Positions 1 through 8,466 are shown, counted from the first letter of the stretch. The stretch: 55,904 nucleotides of DNA from Flavobacteriaceae bacterium (GCA_020435965.1 JAGQYS010000021.1:1-55904); one strand, 5' to 3'. Notes: generated by a model from the letters alone, not told the origin. Translations and numbers: made by a program.

Positions 1-1451
1 GGAATCAACCACCAAAATGGTTTCATTTTGGCTTTATAAATAAATGCATAATGTAAAGCAAGTTTTAACCAATGACCTGCCAAGCCTATTTCGCCGAAGG
101 TTTTTCCTAATTGTCTTCCTTGGGTTTTAGGATATTTATGATAATCTGGAACAATAGGATAGGTTGTAATACTCACACCACTTCCAGTAGTTAATCCATA
201 ACCAGCTGAAGCAATACAAGCTGCTCCCATATTTCCCATAGATCCTTTATGATGTAAGGATTCTTTTCCGTTTTTAATGGTATCGATAATGTTATCTGCT
301 ACTAATTTTGCTGTGATACCAGAAGGCATACCTGTTCTTGGTGGAGCAGGAAAAATCTCTGTTCCATTTTTATTTTTTCTAGGTTTGGATATGCTGTGTG
401 GAGGTGCAAAAGCAATGCCTGGAGCAAATATGTTTTTATAGCTTGGATTTTGATAGGTTTCTGGCCAATCTTGAACCGACCAATCTTCATAAGGTTTTTG
501 TGAATAATCTGCATCCACAATCATAAAACCTTTGAAAAGTTTGTCTGTAATATCGATATTATTTTTGTCGTACGCCTTAAAACCATGTCCTGAAAAGGAT
601 GGAATAAGCATGGCAAAATCGTAAGTTTCAGTTTTGTATTCACCTTCTAGGTTTTCGTAATGAGCAACACCATCTTCAATTTTATTTACGCCAGCTCCAA
701 GGATCCATTTAATGTCTCTGTCTTCAAAAATCATCTCCACCATTTCATGGGATTTCATGGTCATGCTACCATAACTTAACAGCATACCATCCATTCCGAA
801 ATCACCCAATTGATATTCATTGGAAATCCAAGTAATTTCAGCCATATCACGAACTTTATGTCTGCGTAATTCTTGTTCTACATTTAATATGTATTCAAAA
901 GCAGCACCTTGACAAGTGGCCTTAGCATGACCAGTTCCAATAAGTATTTTAGCTTTTTTACCTTGCTTCATATCCTGAATAAGCGCATGTAACCCTTCCC
1001 AAGCATGATCTGCATGTGTATAAGTACAAACGGAATATGTTTTATTAGATCCAGGAATTAAACCTTCAGTCCCTTCAAAATTAAGTTTTGGTCCTGTTCC
1101 ATTTATTAAATAATCGTAAGTAACCTTTTCTTGTTGTCCTTTTTTATCACCTATAACATATTCCACCAACACATAGGGCTTGGCTTCAGTTGTATCTCCT
1201 TCAGGATGAAAGGTTACAGCTTTAGCTTGTTTGTAACCAATGTGTTTCTTTTTATATAAAGGTTCTAATGGAAATAGAATTTGTTTGGATTTCATTCTGC
1301 CAATGCCAACCCAAATATTTGAAGGAATCCATTGGTAATTACTGTTAGGTGAAACCACCAGAACTTCGTGCTCTTTAGAGAGTTTTCTACGTAAATGAGA
1401 TGCAGCAACATGTCCAGAAATACCAGCACCTAAAACCACAATTTTAGCCAT
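1..1451 (-). CDS. Sulfide:quinone oxidoreductase-like FAD flavoprotein (partial, 3' end outside window)
   Basis: Membrane-associated two-dinucleotide-fold flavoprotein. The N-terminus MAKIVVLGAGISGHVAASHL is an FAD-binding Rossmann motif. Cysteines sit where SQR enzymes carry them: one in ATCQGAAFEY (SQR enzymes have a Cys-x-Gly-Pro-Ala-Tyr-type motif) and one in the C-terminal segment AACIASAGYG, followed by TTYPIVPDYHKYP, also typical of SQR-like proteins. The likely reaction is oxidation of sulfide or a persulfide with transfer to quinone; a related NADH:quinone-type flavoprotein is the alternative. The frame stays open to base 1, so the C-terminus lies outside. The start is the ATG at 1451, just downstream of a code A promoter. 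Peroxiredoxin and thioredoxin upstream suggest a role in reactive sulfur or peroxide handling, which is inference. Confidence 0.8.
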   Translation of the reverse strand, partial: MAKIVVLGAGISGHVAASHLRRKLSKEHEVLVVSPNSNYQWIPSNIWVGIGRMKSKQILFPLEPLYKKKHIGYKQAKAVTFHPEGDTTEAKPYVLVEYVIGDKKGQQEKVTYDYLINGTGPKLNFEGTEGLIPGSNKTYSVCTYTHADHAWEGLHALIQDMKQGKKAKILIGTGHAKATCQGAAFEYILNVEQELRRHKVRDMAEITWISNEYQLGDFGMDGMLLSYGSMTMKSHEMVEMIFEDRDIKWILGAGVNKIEDGVAHYENLEGEYKTETYDFAMLIPSFSGHGFKAYDKNNIDITDKLFKGFMIVDADYSQKPYEDWSVQDWPETYQNPSYKNIFAPGIAFAPPHSISKPRKNKNGTEIFPAPPRTGMPSGITAKLVADNIIDTIKNGKESLHHKGSMGNMGAACIASAGYGLTTGSGVSITTYPIVPDYHKYPKTQGRQLGKTFGEIGLAGHWLKLALHYAFIYKAKMKPFWWLI

Positions 1452-1466
1452 TACTTTAATTTTTAC

Positions 1467-1510
1467 TAAAGATAGTTAGCTATTTAAAGTTGTACAGTTA
1501 CTTTTGTTAC
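1467..1510 (-). promoter_or_regulatory. Code A promoter of the SQR-like gene
   Basis: Box at 1497-1510: on the plus strand GTTACTTTTGTTAC, one mismatch from GYAAC-N4-GTTAC. On the minus strand the -7 element TATCTTTA starts at 1474, exactly 29.5 bp from the box centre (1503.5). The three other code A promoters have the same geometry. The ATG is at 1451. Confidence 0.65.
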
Positions 1511-1536
1511 ATAAGGATGTGATTAAGACTAAAAGA

Positions 1537-1563
1537 AAAGAGCCTCTATTATAGTGGCTCTTT
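1537..1563 (-). terminator. Terminator after the peroxiredoxin gene
   Basis: Inverted repeat AAAGAGCC (1537-1544) / GGCTCTTT (1556-1563). On the minus strand it lies directly after the peroxiredoxin stop (1586) and continues into a T-rich tail. The plus-strand side also has a T run, so it may work in both directions. Confidence 0.75.
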
Positions 1564-1585
1564 TTTAATTATTAATGTTGCTTAT

Positions 1586-2302
1586 TTATTTCTTTAAGAT
1601 TTCTTTTAACACCAAATCCTTATCTAGTTTTTTAGTGCAGAAAAACCAATCTTCACATTCCAAGTCGTCTGTTCCACTCATTCTTTCTGCGGCAACACCA
1701 CAAGATCCAGCAGGAGAGATAATGACATCTTTACCAGGTTCCCAATCGGCAGGAGTAGCTACATTAAATTTATCTGAGGTTTGCATTGCAATTAATGCTC
1801 TATAGATTTCATCAAAATTTCTACCTAAACTTAGTGGATAATAAATGATTGCTCTAACTGTACCTTGCGGATCTATAAAAAACACAGCTCTTACAGCTTG
1901 TGTTTTATGTTCTCCAGGCTGTATCATTCCATACTTTTTGGCAACGTTCATGGTAATATCTTCTATCAATGGAAACTTTACCTCTACATCTTTCATTCCA
2001 TTAAATTTAATTTTATCTTTAATTGTTCTTAACCACGCAATATGACTGTATAAGCCATCTACAGATAAGCCAACAAGTTTACAATTTGCTTTATTGAATT
2101 TTTCTTCTAGATGTGCAAAAGTCATGAATTCAGAGGTACAGACTGGAGTAAAATCTGCTGGATGACTGAATAATATAACCCATTCTCCTTTGTAATCTGA
2201 AGGGAAATTAATGTCTCCTTGTGTTGTAGTTGCTTTAAATTCAGGGGCTTTATCGCCAATTCTTGGCATTGAAAAAGTTTCTTGATTTTGTATTGATTCC
2301 AT
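1586..2302 (-). CDS. Peroxiredoxin, Prx6 (1-Cys-like) subfamily
   Basis: Thiol peroxidase that reduces H2O2 or organic peroxides in the cytoplasm. The active-site motif HPADFTPVCTSEF carries the peroxidatic cysteine around residue 55. At 238 residues, with the long C-terminal region of this subfamily, it fits Prx6 rather than AhpC. Extra cysteines lie near the C-terminus (DDLECEDWFFCTKK) and in PAGSCGVAAE; one could act as resolving cysteine. It has its own code A promoter and terminator, so it is probably monocistronic but co-regulated with the flavoprotein and the thioredoxin operon. Thioredoxin at 2837 is a plausible reductant (inference). Confidence 0.93.
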   Translation of the reverse strand: MESIQNQETFSMPRIGDKAPEFKATTTQGDINFPSDYKGEWVILFSHPADFTPVCTSEFMTFAHLEEKFNKANCKLVGLSVDGLYSHIAWLRTIKDKIKFNGMKDVEVKFPLIEDITMNVAKKYGMIQPGEHKTQAVRAVFFIDPQGTVRAIIYYPLSLGRNFDEIYRALIAMQTSDKFNVATPADWEPGKDVIISPAGSCGVAAERMSGTDDLECEDWFFCTKKLDKDLVLKEILKK

Positions 2303-2339
2303 TTTGTATAGTTTTAAATAATTAATATTAAATTTTCTA

Positions 2340-2383
2340 TAAATTTAAGCTATTACAATAGGTTGTACAGCAACAAAAGTTAC
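2340..2383 (-). promoter_or_regulatory. Code A promoter of the peroxiredoxin gene
   Basis: Box GCAACAAAAGTTAC at 2370-2383. The minus-strand -7 element TAAATTTA starts at 2347, 29.5 bp from the box centre (2376.5). A TTGTACA motif flanks the box, as it does at the first site (1490-1496). Confidence 0.7.
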
Positions 2384-2446
2384 ACTTGAAAAGAAATATT
2401 TATTGGAGACGTTATTTAAATAACAAATTGTCCGATCATGGTAAAG

Positions 2447-2593
2447 TTACTCGTTAGAATCTTCACTCTTTTTGTCACCACTAACCATGAATTTTATTAA
2501 AAAACCTATAAGTGTAATGCATACCAAAGCGAATATTGCAATCATTATTACTCCATTGGTCCAATTTGATAGGAAGATGTTTTGAGAGATCAT
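2447..2593 (-). CDS. Small single-pass membrane protein, 48 residues
   Basis: The ATG at 2593 opens a 48-codon frame ending in TAA. It begins MISQNIFLSNWTNG, has one hydrophobic segment of about 20 residues (from about 15 to 33, ending LIGFLIKF), and a charged tail SGDKKSEDSNE. The layout of polar N-terminus, one helix and acidic-basic tail resembles small accessory subunits of membrane redox complexes, but I recognise no family. It sits in the redox island downstream of a terminator (2677-2703), so it either has its own promoter in 2594-2676 or depends on readthrough. Confidence 0.65.
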   Translation of the reverse strand: MISQNIFLSNWTNGVIMIAIFALVCITLIGFLIKFMVSGDKKSEDSNE

Positions 2594-2676
2594 AAGTATA
2601 TGTTTTTGGTGGTTCTATTAATGGTATAAAAGTATAAATCAAAAATATTATTAAATATGATTTTTGTCATTAACTT

Positions 2677-2703
2677 AAAAAAATGCCTGAAATAATTCAG
2701 GCA
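2677..2703 (-). terminator. Strong intrinsic terminator
   Basis: Stem TGCCTGAA (2684-2691) / TTCAGGCA (2696-2703) with a 4-nt loop, followed on the minus strand by seven T (2683 to 2677). It ends the cytochrome-thioredoxin operon and would also end any transcript from the code A promoter at 2784-2827. Confidence 0.85.
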
Positions 2704-2780
2704 CTTCTGCTATTAATTAGTCAAAAAGGGATAAAACTTTTTGTCTTTATAATGTTGTTCTAATTTAGATATTTTAAGTT
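2677..2780 (-). ncRNA. Candidate small RNA under a code A promoter
   Basis: The code A promoter at 2784-2827 points leftward into about 100 nt that contain no ATG-initiated ORF, and then meets a strong terminator (2677-2703) before the small membrane protein gene. Within it a second inverted repeat, CAAAAAG (2722-2728) / CTTTTTG (2737-2743), could form another hairpin. The arrangement of activator box, promoter, short untranslated stretch and U7 terminator is that of a regulated sRNA such as FnrS of enteric bacteria (an analogy of layout only). Alternatively it is the 3' UTR of the thioredoxin mRNA with an internal promoter. Confidence 0.4.
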
Positions 2781-2783
2781 TTA

Positions 2784-2827
2784 TAAATGTAAAAAAGTTA
2801 ATTTTAATTGCGAGCAACATTTGTTAC
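2784..2827 (-). promoter_or_regulatory. Code A promoter downstream of thioredoxin
   Basis: Box GCAACATTTGTTAC at 2814-2827. The minus-strand -7 element TACATTTA starts at 2791, 29.5 bp from the box centre (2820.5). It lies between the thioredoxin stop (2837) and the terminator at 2703, so its direct product would be a short RNA. Confidence 0.65.
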
Positions 2828-2836
2828 ATAGGTTAA

Positions 2837-3130
2837 TTAAGCACTCGTTATTATGTTTATAATTTCTTCTTTTTGAAGCACTCCAGATTGTCTCCATACC
2901 TGACGTCCTTTTTTAAACAACATCAAGGTTGGTACACCTCTTACTTGATATTTTGCGGCTAGTTCTTGGTTTTTATCAACATCAATTTTTACAATTGAAA
3001 CACGATCTCCTAAAGTATCTTTCACTTGTTTTAAAATTGGACTCATCATTTTACATGGTCCGCACCACTCAGCAAAAAAATCTATTAATACTGGTTTATC
3101 TTGGTTTATTATTTCTGAAAATTTGCTCAT
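2837..3130 (-). CDS. Thioredoxin
   Basis: Cytoplasmic disulfide reductase of 97 residues. Active site WCGPC at residues 22-26, cis-proline in GVPT (about residue 71), no signal peptide. The start ATG at 3130 lies 6 bp after the stop of the upstream haem lipoprotein, so both come from one transcript driven by the code A promoter at 4190-4233. A thioredoxin in this context could reduce the peroxiredoxin at 1586 or clear persulfides made by the SQR-like enzyme (inference). Confidence 0.93.
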   Translation of the reverse strand: MSKFSEIINQDKPVLIDFFAEWCGPCKMMSPILKQVKDTLGDRVSIVKIDVDKNQELAAKYQVRGVPTLMLFKKGRQVWRQSGVLQKEEIINIITSA

Positions 3131-3136
3131 ACCTGA

Positions 3137-4159
3137 TTATTCTTTATTAAATGTAATACTCCATATACCTCTTACCTGATTAACATTATAACCAATTGCC
3201 ATATCTTTTGGGTAAAGTGCTTTAATGGTTTTATAGGCTTCAGAATCCAATTCTTTATTTGGTGTTCCATGACATTGTAGGCACATAGAGTTTGTGGTAA
3301 TTGGATAATAAAACATTACTTTGCTATTTGTTTCTTCTAAAATGGGTTTAGGTTCTCGGTTATTTTTAACAACTTCTTTAAAAGTTTCTATATGCTTTAG
3401 TTCTTTTGAATTGGCTTGGTTTTCAGGATTTCTAGGCTTGTCTGAAACACGTTTAATGTTTGCGTTAAAAGTTACAGACATACTATCTGTGAGAGGATAT
3501 GCCTTTATGTTACAGAATTCAACTGCAGCAACTGTTCCCTTTTTTTGCATGGTTCCCATTAAGTTTTTACCTAATTCAGCTTTTGTTGCAAGAGCATATT
3601 TTAATCCAAGTTCTTCGTAAGATAAACCTTGATTATTTATTGAAGTCTGTTTTTTCTGCATACCTTTTCCATTCATCATTCCTTTCCCTTTCCCTTTGCC
3701 TTTTCCCATTCCCATTCCTTTTTCTTCATTAAGATGTTGTTCAAACCATTCTGGTTGTTCAATGTCATTATCAAATATATAATCTGCTATTTGTTTTATG
3801 GTTTCATCTGGATATGGTGTTTTTGGCATGACTCCAAAACGTTTTACTGCTCCTGGCATTTTGGAACCTGTCTCATTTGGATTTTTAATCCAGTTTTGCA
3901 TCTCTGAAATAAACGATTCTTTGGTTGTTTTTTCTGAAATATAGTGTCTTTTTACAGCTACCATTGGAGGAGCAATCATGTTCTCTTGACTTGCTGATGG
4001 ATTATGGCAAACGTAACAGTTTGTTTCCATAAGTTTTTTGCCTGGATGTGTTAACATTTGCTCGCCATTATCTGTTTTTACTGCATACTCTTTTTTCTTT
4101 GTTGTATTGCAACTTCCTAGTAAAACAGTAATTAATATGGCAAAAAACAATATTTTCAT
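3137..4159 (-). CDS. Two-haem c-type cytochrome lipoprotein with DUF3365-like C-terminal domain
   Basis: Exported lipoprotein of 340 residues. The signal peptide ends in lipobox LLGSC (Cys17). The N-terminal cytochrome c domain has CYVCH at 48-52 with a likely methionine ligand downstream (GSKMPG). A low-complexity Met-Gly-Lys linker (MGMGKGKGKGKGMM) joins it to a DUF3365 (Tll0287-like) domain carrying a second haem motif, CLQCH, at 293-297. I chose the ATG at 4159; a TTG two codons upstream gives no benefit. It likely acts as a redox sensor or electron carrier in the envelope. It is the first gene of the operon with thioredoxin. Confidence 0.85.
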   Translation of the reverse strand: MKILFFAILITVLLGSCNTTKKKEYAVKTDNGEQMLTHPGKKLMETNCYVCHNPSASQENMIAPPMVAVKRHYISEKTTKESFISEMQNWIKNPNETGSKMPGAVKRFGVMPKTPYPDETIKQIADYIFDNDIEQPEWFEQHLNEEKGMGMGKGKGKGKGMMNGKGMQKKQTSINNQGLSYEELGLKYALATKAELGKNLMGTMQKKGTVAAVEFCNIKAYPLTDSMSVTFNANIKRVSDKPRNPENQANSKELKHIETFKEVVKNNREPKPILEETNSKVMFYYPITTNSMCLQCHGTPNKELDSEAYKTIKALYPKDMAIGYNVNQVRGIWSITFNKE

Positions 4160-4189
4160 TTTCAATTTATGTTGAATTTTTTTAAAAAA

Positions 4190-4233
4190 TAAAATTAACT
4201 ATTTTTCTAAGTTTTATCAGTAACCTATGTTAC
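4190..4233 (-). promoter_or_regulatory. Code A promoter of the cytochrome-thioredoxin operon
   Basis: Box GTAACCTATGTTAC at 4220-4233, a perfect GTAAC/GTTAC inverted repeat. The minus-strand -7 element TAATTTTA starts at 4197, 29.5 bp from the box centre (4226.5). Confidence 0.7.
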
Positions 4234-4237
4234 AGAA

Positions 4238-4271
4238 AAAAGCACAATCGTTTTTATTTGATTGTGCTTTT
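4238..4271 (-). terminator. Terminator after the Crp/Fnr regulator gene
   Basis: Stem AAAAGCACAATC (4238-4249) / GATTGTGCTTTT (4260-4271), T-rich on the minus-strand 3' side. It isolates the regulator transcript from the cytochrome operon. Confidence 0.8.
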
Positions 4272-4298
4272 CTAAATATGAAAAAGGGTTTTATGATG

Positions 4299-4931
4299 TT
4301 ATAAATCAATCACCTTTATACTATTTCTGTAAAGTTTGATTTTACCATCAATTTCAAGTGTTTTCAACAATCTTGAAACTACCACTCTCGAAGTGTGCAA
4401 ATCACTTGCTATTTCTTGGTGTGTAACCCTAATTACGTCATGATGGTTTACCATGGCTTTGTCTTTTAAATATTTAAATAAACGTTCGTCTAATTTTAAA
4501 AAAGCAATAGTGTCTATGGCTTCTAGAAGTTCAGATAAACGATTATGGTAACTGTTTAAGATAAATCTTTGCCAGCTTTTATATTTGCCTAACCATTCTT
4601 CCATTTTAGCAACAGGAATCATAATGAGTTTGGAATCGGTTTCTGCGATGGCTCTGATTTCACTTTTAGCTTGACCTAAACAACAAGATAATGTCATGGC
4701 ACATGTGTCTCCTTTCTCTAGAAAATAAAGAATCAGATCATCTCCATTTTCATCTTCTCTTAAAATTTTAATGGCACCACTTACCAGTAAAGGCATTGAT
4801 CTTATATACTCGCCAATATCAATAAGTTTATGGCCTTCAGGAATTTCTTTGTAAGTACCAACCTTGTTTATTTCTTGTAGCAATTCATCTTCAAACAAAT
4901 AGCCATAGTTTTCTTTTAAGTCGTTTGTCAT
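4299..4931 (-). CDS. Crp/Fnr family transcription regulator
   Basis: Single-component activator of 210 residues: an N-terminal cyclic-nucleotide-binding-like beta-barrel (LLVSGAIKILREDENGDDLILYFLEKG) and a C-terminal Crp-type winged helix (VTHQEIASDLHTSRVVVSRLLKTLE). No N-terminal FNR cysteine cluster is present, but the barrel has three cysteines (CAMTLSCC) that could sense redox or sulfur species. The recognition helix reads R-V-V-V-S-R (182-187): the usual Glu of CRP and FNR is Val, so a half-site other than TGA is expected. The ATG at 4931 is preferred over a GTG at 4946. It is the obvious candidate reader of the four GYAAC-N4-GTTAC boxes just downstream (inference). Confidence 0.88.
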   Translation of the reverse strand: MTNDLKENYGYLFEDELLQEINKVGTYKEIPEGHKLIDIGEYIRSMPLLVSGAIKILREDENGDDLILYFLEKGDTCAMTLSCCLGQAKSEIRAIAETDSKLIMIPVAKMEEWLGKYKSWQRFILNSYHNRLSELLEAIDTIAFLKLDERLFKYLKDKAMVNHHDVIRVTHQEIASDLHTSRVVVSRLLKTLEIDGKIKLYRNSIKVIDL

Positions 4932-4963
4932 TATTTTTTTAACCACGTTTTATTTAATTCGAT

Positions 4964-4985
4964 TAATTTTTGACTAATTTTTGAC
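4964..4985. repeat. Short direct repeat, two 11-bp units
   Basis: TAATTTTTGAC occurs twice back to back (4964-4974, 4975-4985), followed by a partial third copy, between the regulator start and the M14 peptidase stop. It may be part of the regulator's promoter region or simple slippage. Confidence 0.5.
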
Positions 4986-4993
4986 TAATTTTT

Positions 4994-7570
4994 TTATTTG
5001 TTAGCTCCTAAATAAATAGCGTTAAAAATCAGTTTATAAGTACCTCTTGGTTGCCCTCTAAACTGAGGTCTGAAGCCGAATAATACAATATCTCCACTAC
5101 CATGAGGAACGTGTAACATAGCACTTTTGTTTTTTAGGTACATGTCTTCTCCCATAGCCCAACCGCTCATTAAAATATTATTGGAAGCATACGAAGCTAC
5201 TTCAATAACATTGGCTTTAGGAGCATCAGCTATTTTTTCTGTACCACCTTCTCCGGATTTTCGTTGTTCTATGGTTTGGTAAGCATTACTTTGATTGAAT
5301 GAAGCAGCTACTTCGTCCATCATACCATAAGCTAATGGGTTATTAGTATCAACTTTCATTCTAACCAATGAGCCAGGAATAAAGAAGTTGCTAGAAGGTA
5401 AGTTTGATACCACATTTCTAACAGGAAGACCCAATTGTTCAATAGCCAGATCACTTGCAGCGTCAAAAAATATGACTGTTCCGCCAGATTTTGCATATTG
5501 ATCTATTTTAGACATGCCATCCAGACCAATTCCACCTGCGAATTTTTTTGGCATGCTTAGTTCACTATGTCCATGTAAGATACCATTTGGACTTTGTGAT
5601 GGGAATATAATAGCGCTATACTGAGTGAGTTTTCCAATTTTTATATCGTTGTTGTGTAAAGTATCAATATCAAATTCAAATTGTTCTAGCATCCATCTGG
5701 TCCAGCCTTCATCCATGTTAGCTTGCCAAGATTTGTAGAGGCCAACTTTTATTTTATTTAACTCTTTGTATTTGGAATTATCAATATTGGAAATTCCTTT
5801 AAAGTCAATACCTAATTCTTTACTTAATTTTGAAACTTCATTTTTTAGGCTTCCTTTCCCTTTAACTACAAACGAACCAACGGGATAACCATTTAGTTCG
5901 GAGTTTAACTGCCCAACAGTATAACCAGCTTTTTGAAGTCGGTTTACTGCAAGTGCACTCAAATTATCCTTGTTTGAAAACATAAAACTTCCATTACCTT
6001 CAACAGAACCTTCTCTGTAGCTTAATTTCGAAGTGATTAATTGCGTATTTGCATTGAAAGCTTCATTAATTCTATCTACAGAAACACCCATTTGCATTGG
6101 TAAGGTCCAACCAGCTAAATCGTAAGGTGGCTGTGGTGGTCCTCCAGGATATTGAAACTGATCTGGATAGTTTTGCTTTTCCATTAAATCTGTTAGATAA
6201 GGCCTGAAAGCTTGTGCTCCATATAAAATAATAGAGCCTTCGTCATAGTTCTTTCCGTTTACGCTAAAAGATGAAGTTGCTTCGTATGCTTCAATTCCTC
6301 CTTGCATTAAAATATTGGCAAGGTTTATGGCCTCACTTGGATTCCATTGTTCTTTTGGAATGATGTAAGCAAAAGCTTCTTTAGTGTTTTCTATGGCATC
6401 TTTTCCCATATCATAGATGTTATACAAAAACTCATCTTTCTTATCTGCAGCTAAATCTAATACAGCCATAGAAGCGGTTAACATATAATCTACGGCATCT
6501 CTAAAATGTGATTCGCCACCTTCCCAAGGATATGGGTAAAATATTTCGGTTCCATTGGATGGTGTTCCACCAACATTTTTAGGTTTCTTTTCGGGATCGT
6601 AATAACGAGGTGTTGGAGTAGCATGAGCTACTTCAGTCAAAATACCTATTTGGTTATGATAATAAGGTGTTGTTCTCATACCACCATTCCAGAACATACT
6701 GAAAGCTGTACCAGAAATCACTCCAGGCATTTTTTTCATAGCAAAACGGTTGGCCATAGCTGTTCCTACAAGATTGACTCCAGTGGTAACTCCAGGATGA
6801 ATATTTGGGTTGACAGGGCTTCTAAAAGGTGGTAAAAATATTCTTGCCCAAGAAGGAGAAGTTTGATGGTGATTATGAACAATTTGTGGATACCACTTAT
6901 TGTATAAAACAGTTGTAGCTGCCTTAGTTTCTGGCATATTGTTCATAAACCAATCTCGATTGTTATCGTGGCCAACATATTTTTGGTATAAGATAGGAGG
7001 TCCGCTTGTTTCATATGGTGTGCCAAGGTTTTTCTTGTACCAATCAACAACGATATCAACACCATCAGGATTAATTACAGGAACTACTAAGGTAATGACA
7101 TTCTCTCTTATTTTTTTCATTTCATCAGACTCTTCAGAGGCAATTCGCCACATGAGTTCAGATGTCATTTGGGCATGAGCTCTTTCTGTTGCATGCATTC
7201 CACCATCAAACCAAACAATAGCTTTACCTTCAACTGATAATTTTTTGGCTTCTTCTGGTGAAATTCTTGCACGAGATAATTTCTCGCTAATCGTTCGCCA
7301 TTTATCAAGAGATTTCATGTTTTCTTCACTAGAAATGAACAAGAGTTTTATTGGACGTCCCATGACCGATTTTCCAATTTCAATCATTTGTACACGATTG
7401 GTTGAGGCTGCTAACTTTTCATAATAAGCAAGCATTTGGTCATAATCGGCTAGTTTGTAGTCTGCTCCAACTTCAAAACCAAATGTTTCTGATGGTTTTG
7501 GTATTTGAGCATTTGCTGATAAGCTAATCAGGATGAATAAAGCAAATAGATGTTGAAAATAATGTTTCAT
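4994..7570 (-). CDS. Secreted M14-family zinc carboxypeptidase
   Basis: Exported metallopeptidase of 858 residues with signal peptide (MKHYFQHLFALFILISLSANA). The M14 catalytic domain spans about residues 30-400: zinc ligands in GGMHATERAHAQ (HxxE) and a histidine in PQIVHNHHQTS, substrate-binding NNRDWF, and a catalytic Glu candidate in GILTEVAHA. The rest (about 430-858) is a long C-terminal region with a class I glutamine amidotransferase-like feel (IIFPSQSP), as in other Bacteroidetes M14 proteins of this size. No T9SS sorting domain is obvious. It stands alone on the minus strand, with its own upstream region at 7571-7743. Confidence 0.88.
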   Translation of the reverse strand: MKHYFQHLFALFILISLSANAQIPKPSETFGFEVGADYKLADYDQMLAYYEKLAASTNRVQMIEIGKSVMGRPIKLLFISSEENMKSLDKWRTISEKLSRARISPEEAKKLSVEGKAIVWFDGGMHATERAHAQMTSELMWRIASEESDEMKKIRENVITLVVPVINPDGVDIVVDWYKKNLGTPYETSGPPILYQKYVGHDNNRDWFMNNMPETKAATTVLYNKWYPQIVHNHHQTSPSWARIFLPPFRSPVNPNIHPGVTTGVNLVGTAMANRFAMKKMPGVISGTAFSMFWNGGMRTTPYYHNQIGILTEVAHATPTPRYYDPEKKPKNVGGTPSNGTEIFYPYPWEGGESHFRDAVDYMLTASMAVLDLAADKKDEFLYNIYDMGKDAIENTKEAFAYIIPKEQWNPSEAINLANILMQGGIEAYEATSSFSVNGKNYDEGSIILYGAQAFRPYLTDLMEKQNYPDQFQYPGGPPQPPYDLAGWTLPMQMGVSVDRINEAFNANTQLITSKLSYREGSVEGNGSFMFSNKDNLSALAVNRLQKAGYTVGQLNSELNGYPVGSFVVKGKGSLKNEVSKLSKELGIDFKGISNIDNSKYKELNKIKVGLYKSWQANMDEGWTRWMLEQFEFDIDTLHNNDIKIGKLTQYSAIIFPSQSPNGILHGHSELSMPKKFAGGIGLDGMSKIDQYAKSGGTVIFFDAASDLAIEQLGLPVRNVVSNLPSSNFFIPGSLVRMKVDTNNPLAYGMMDEVAASFNQSNAYQTIEQRKSGEGGTEKIADAPKANVIEVASYASNNILMSGWAMGEDMYLKNKSAMLHVPHGSGDIVLFGFRPQFRGQPRGTYKLIFNAIYLGANK

Positions 7571-7743
7571 GAGGTTGGTTTATAAAATTGTATAATAAAG
7601 TAATGTATAAATTTAGAAATTATTTATTACTAACTGAAAGTTTTTAACATGATTGTTCTTAACATGGAGAAGCATAATATCTTTAGTTATAAATTTCATT
7701 ATTGAATATGAAATACTTATATTTCTGGTATATTTATAACTAA

Positions 7744-8268
7744 ATGAAACCATTCACTTTGCGAACTGTATTGTCTTTAATTTTTGCAGCTATTTTGTGT
7801 TGTTCTTGTGAGGATTCAAAAGTTTTGAATTCTACAAATCCTGACAAATGGAAAAAGAGAATGCTAACTAGTACATTAAAAGATTCCATGCAAATTGGCA
7901 GTACATTTTTATCAATATATTCACAGTTGCACAATAGAGATGAAAATCAATTAATAGGTCTTTTTGCAACCGTTAGTTTGCATAATCCCAATGTGAATGA
8001 TAGCATTTTTATAGATAAAACGGTTTATTACAATACAGACGGAAAACCTATACGCACTTATTTTGATAAAACCATTTACATTCGTCCTATGGAAACTGTT
8101 CAGATAATTATTGAAGAACAGGATAATGAAGGCGGAACAGGAGCTAACTTTGTGTTTGACTGGAAAATTAAGCCAAATACCATTGAACCTATTTTTGAAG
8201 CTGTGATGATTTCAACTTACGGAAGTCAGAGTATTTCATTTATTACTAATGGCAAACGAATTAAATAA
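7744..8268 (+). CDS. DUF3124 lipoprotein
   Basis: Envelope lipoprotein of 174 residues; signal peptide with lipobox-like CCSC (Cys20-Cys22). The body matches the DUF3124 pattern: YSQLHNRDENQLIGLFATVS near the start, IYIRPMETVQIIIEEQD in the middle and GGTGANFVFDW near the end. Function unknown. A possible -7 element TATATTTA lies about 15 bp before the ATG. It is divergent from the M14 gene. Confidence 0.8.
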   Translation: MKPFTLRTVLSLIFAAILCCSCEDSKVLNSTNPDKWKKRMLTSTLKDSMQIGSTFLSIYSQLHNRDENQLIGLFATVSLHNPNVNDSIFIDKTVYYNTDGKPIRTYFDKTIYIRPMETVQIIIEEQDNEGGTGANFVFDWKIKPNTIEPIFEAVMISTYGSQSISFITNGKRIK

Positions 8269-8466
8269 TAGAGTTCTATTTATTTAATGGTTTTGAAGTG
8301 TTTTATTAATTACTACCACAAAAACTATATTTTCTTTAACAATCACTTGTGTTTTATAAACTATATGAAATGCTTTTACTATTAAAATTTAATTGGACGT
8401 TTTGAGTTTTTTTTAATTCTAAATAAAAAAAATCGATGAAACGCTTGTTTTTCACGATTAATTACA

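Noticed and set aside
4932..4946. Upstream GTG start of the Crp/Fnr gene
   Set aside because: An ATG five codons in is a better start; the extra residues (VKKI) are not part of the domain. The same reasoning was applied to starts at 4165, 34620 and 51243.
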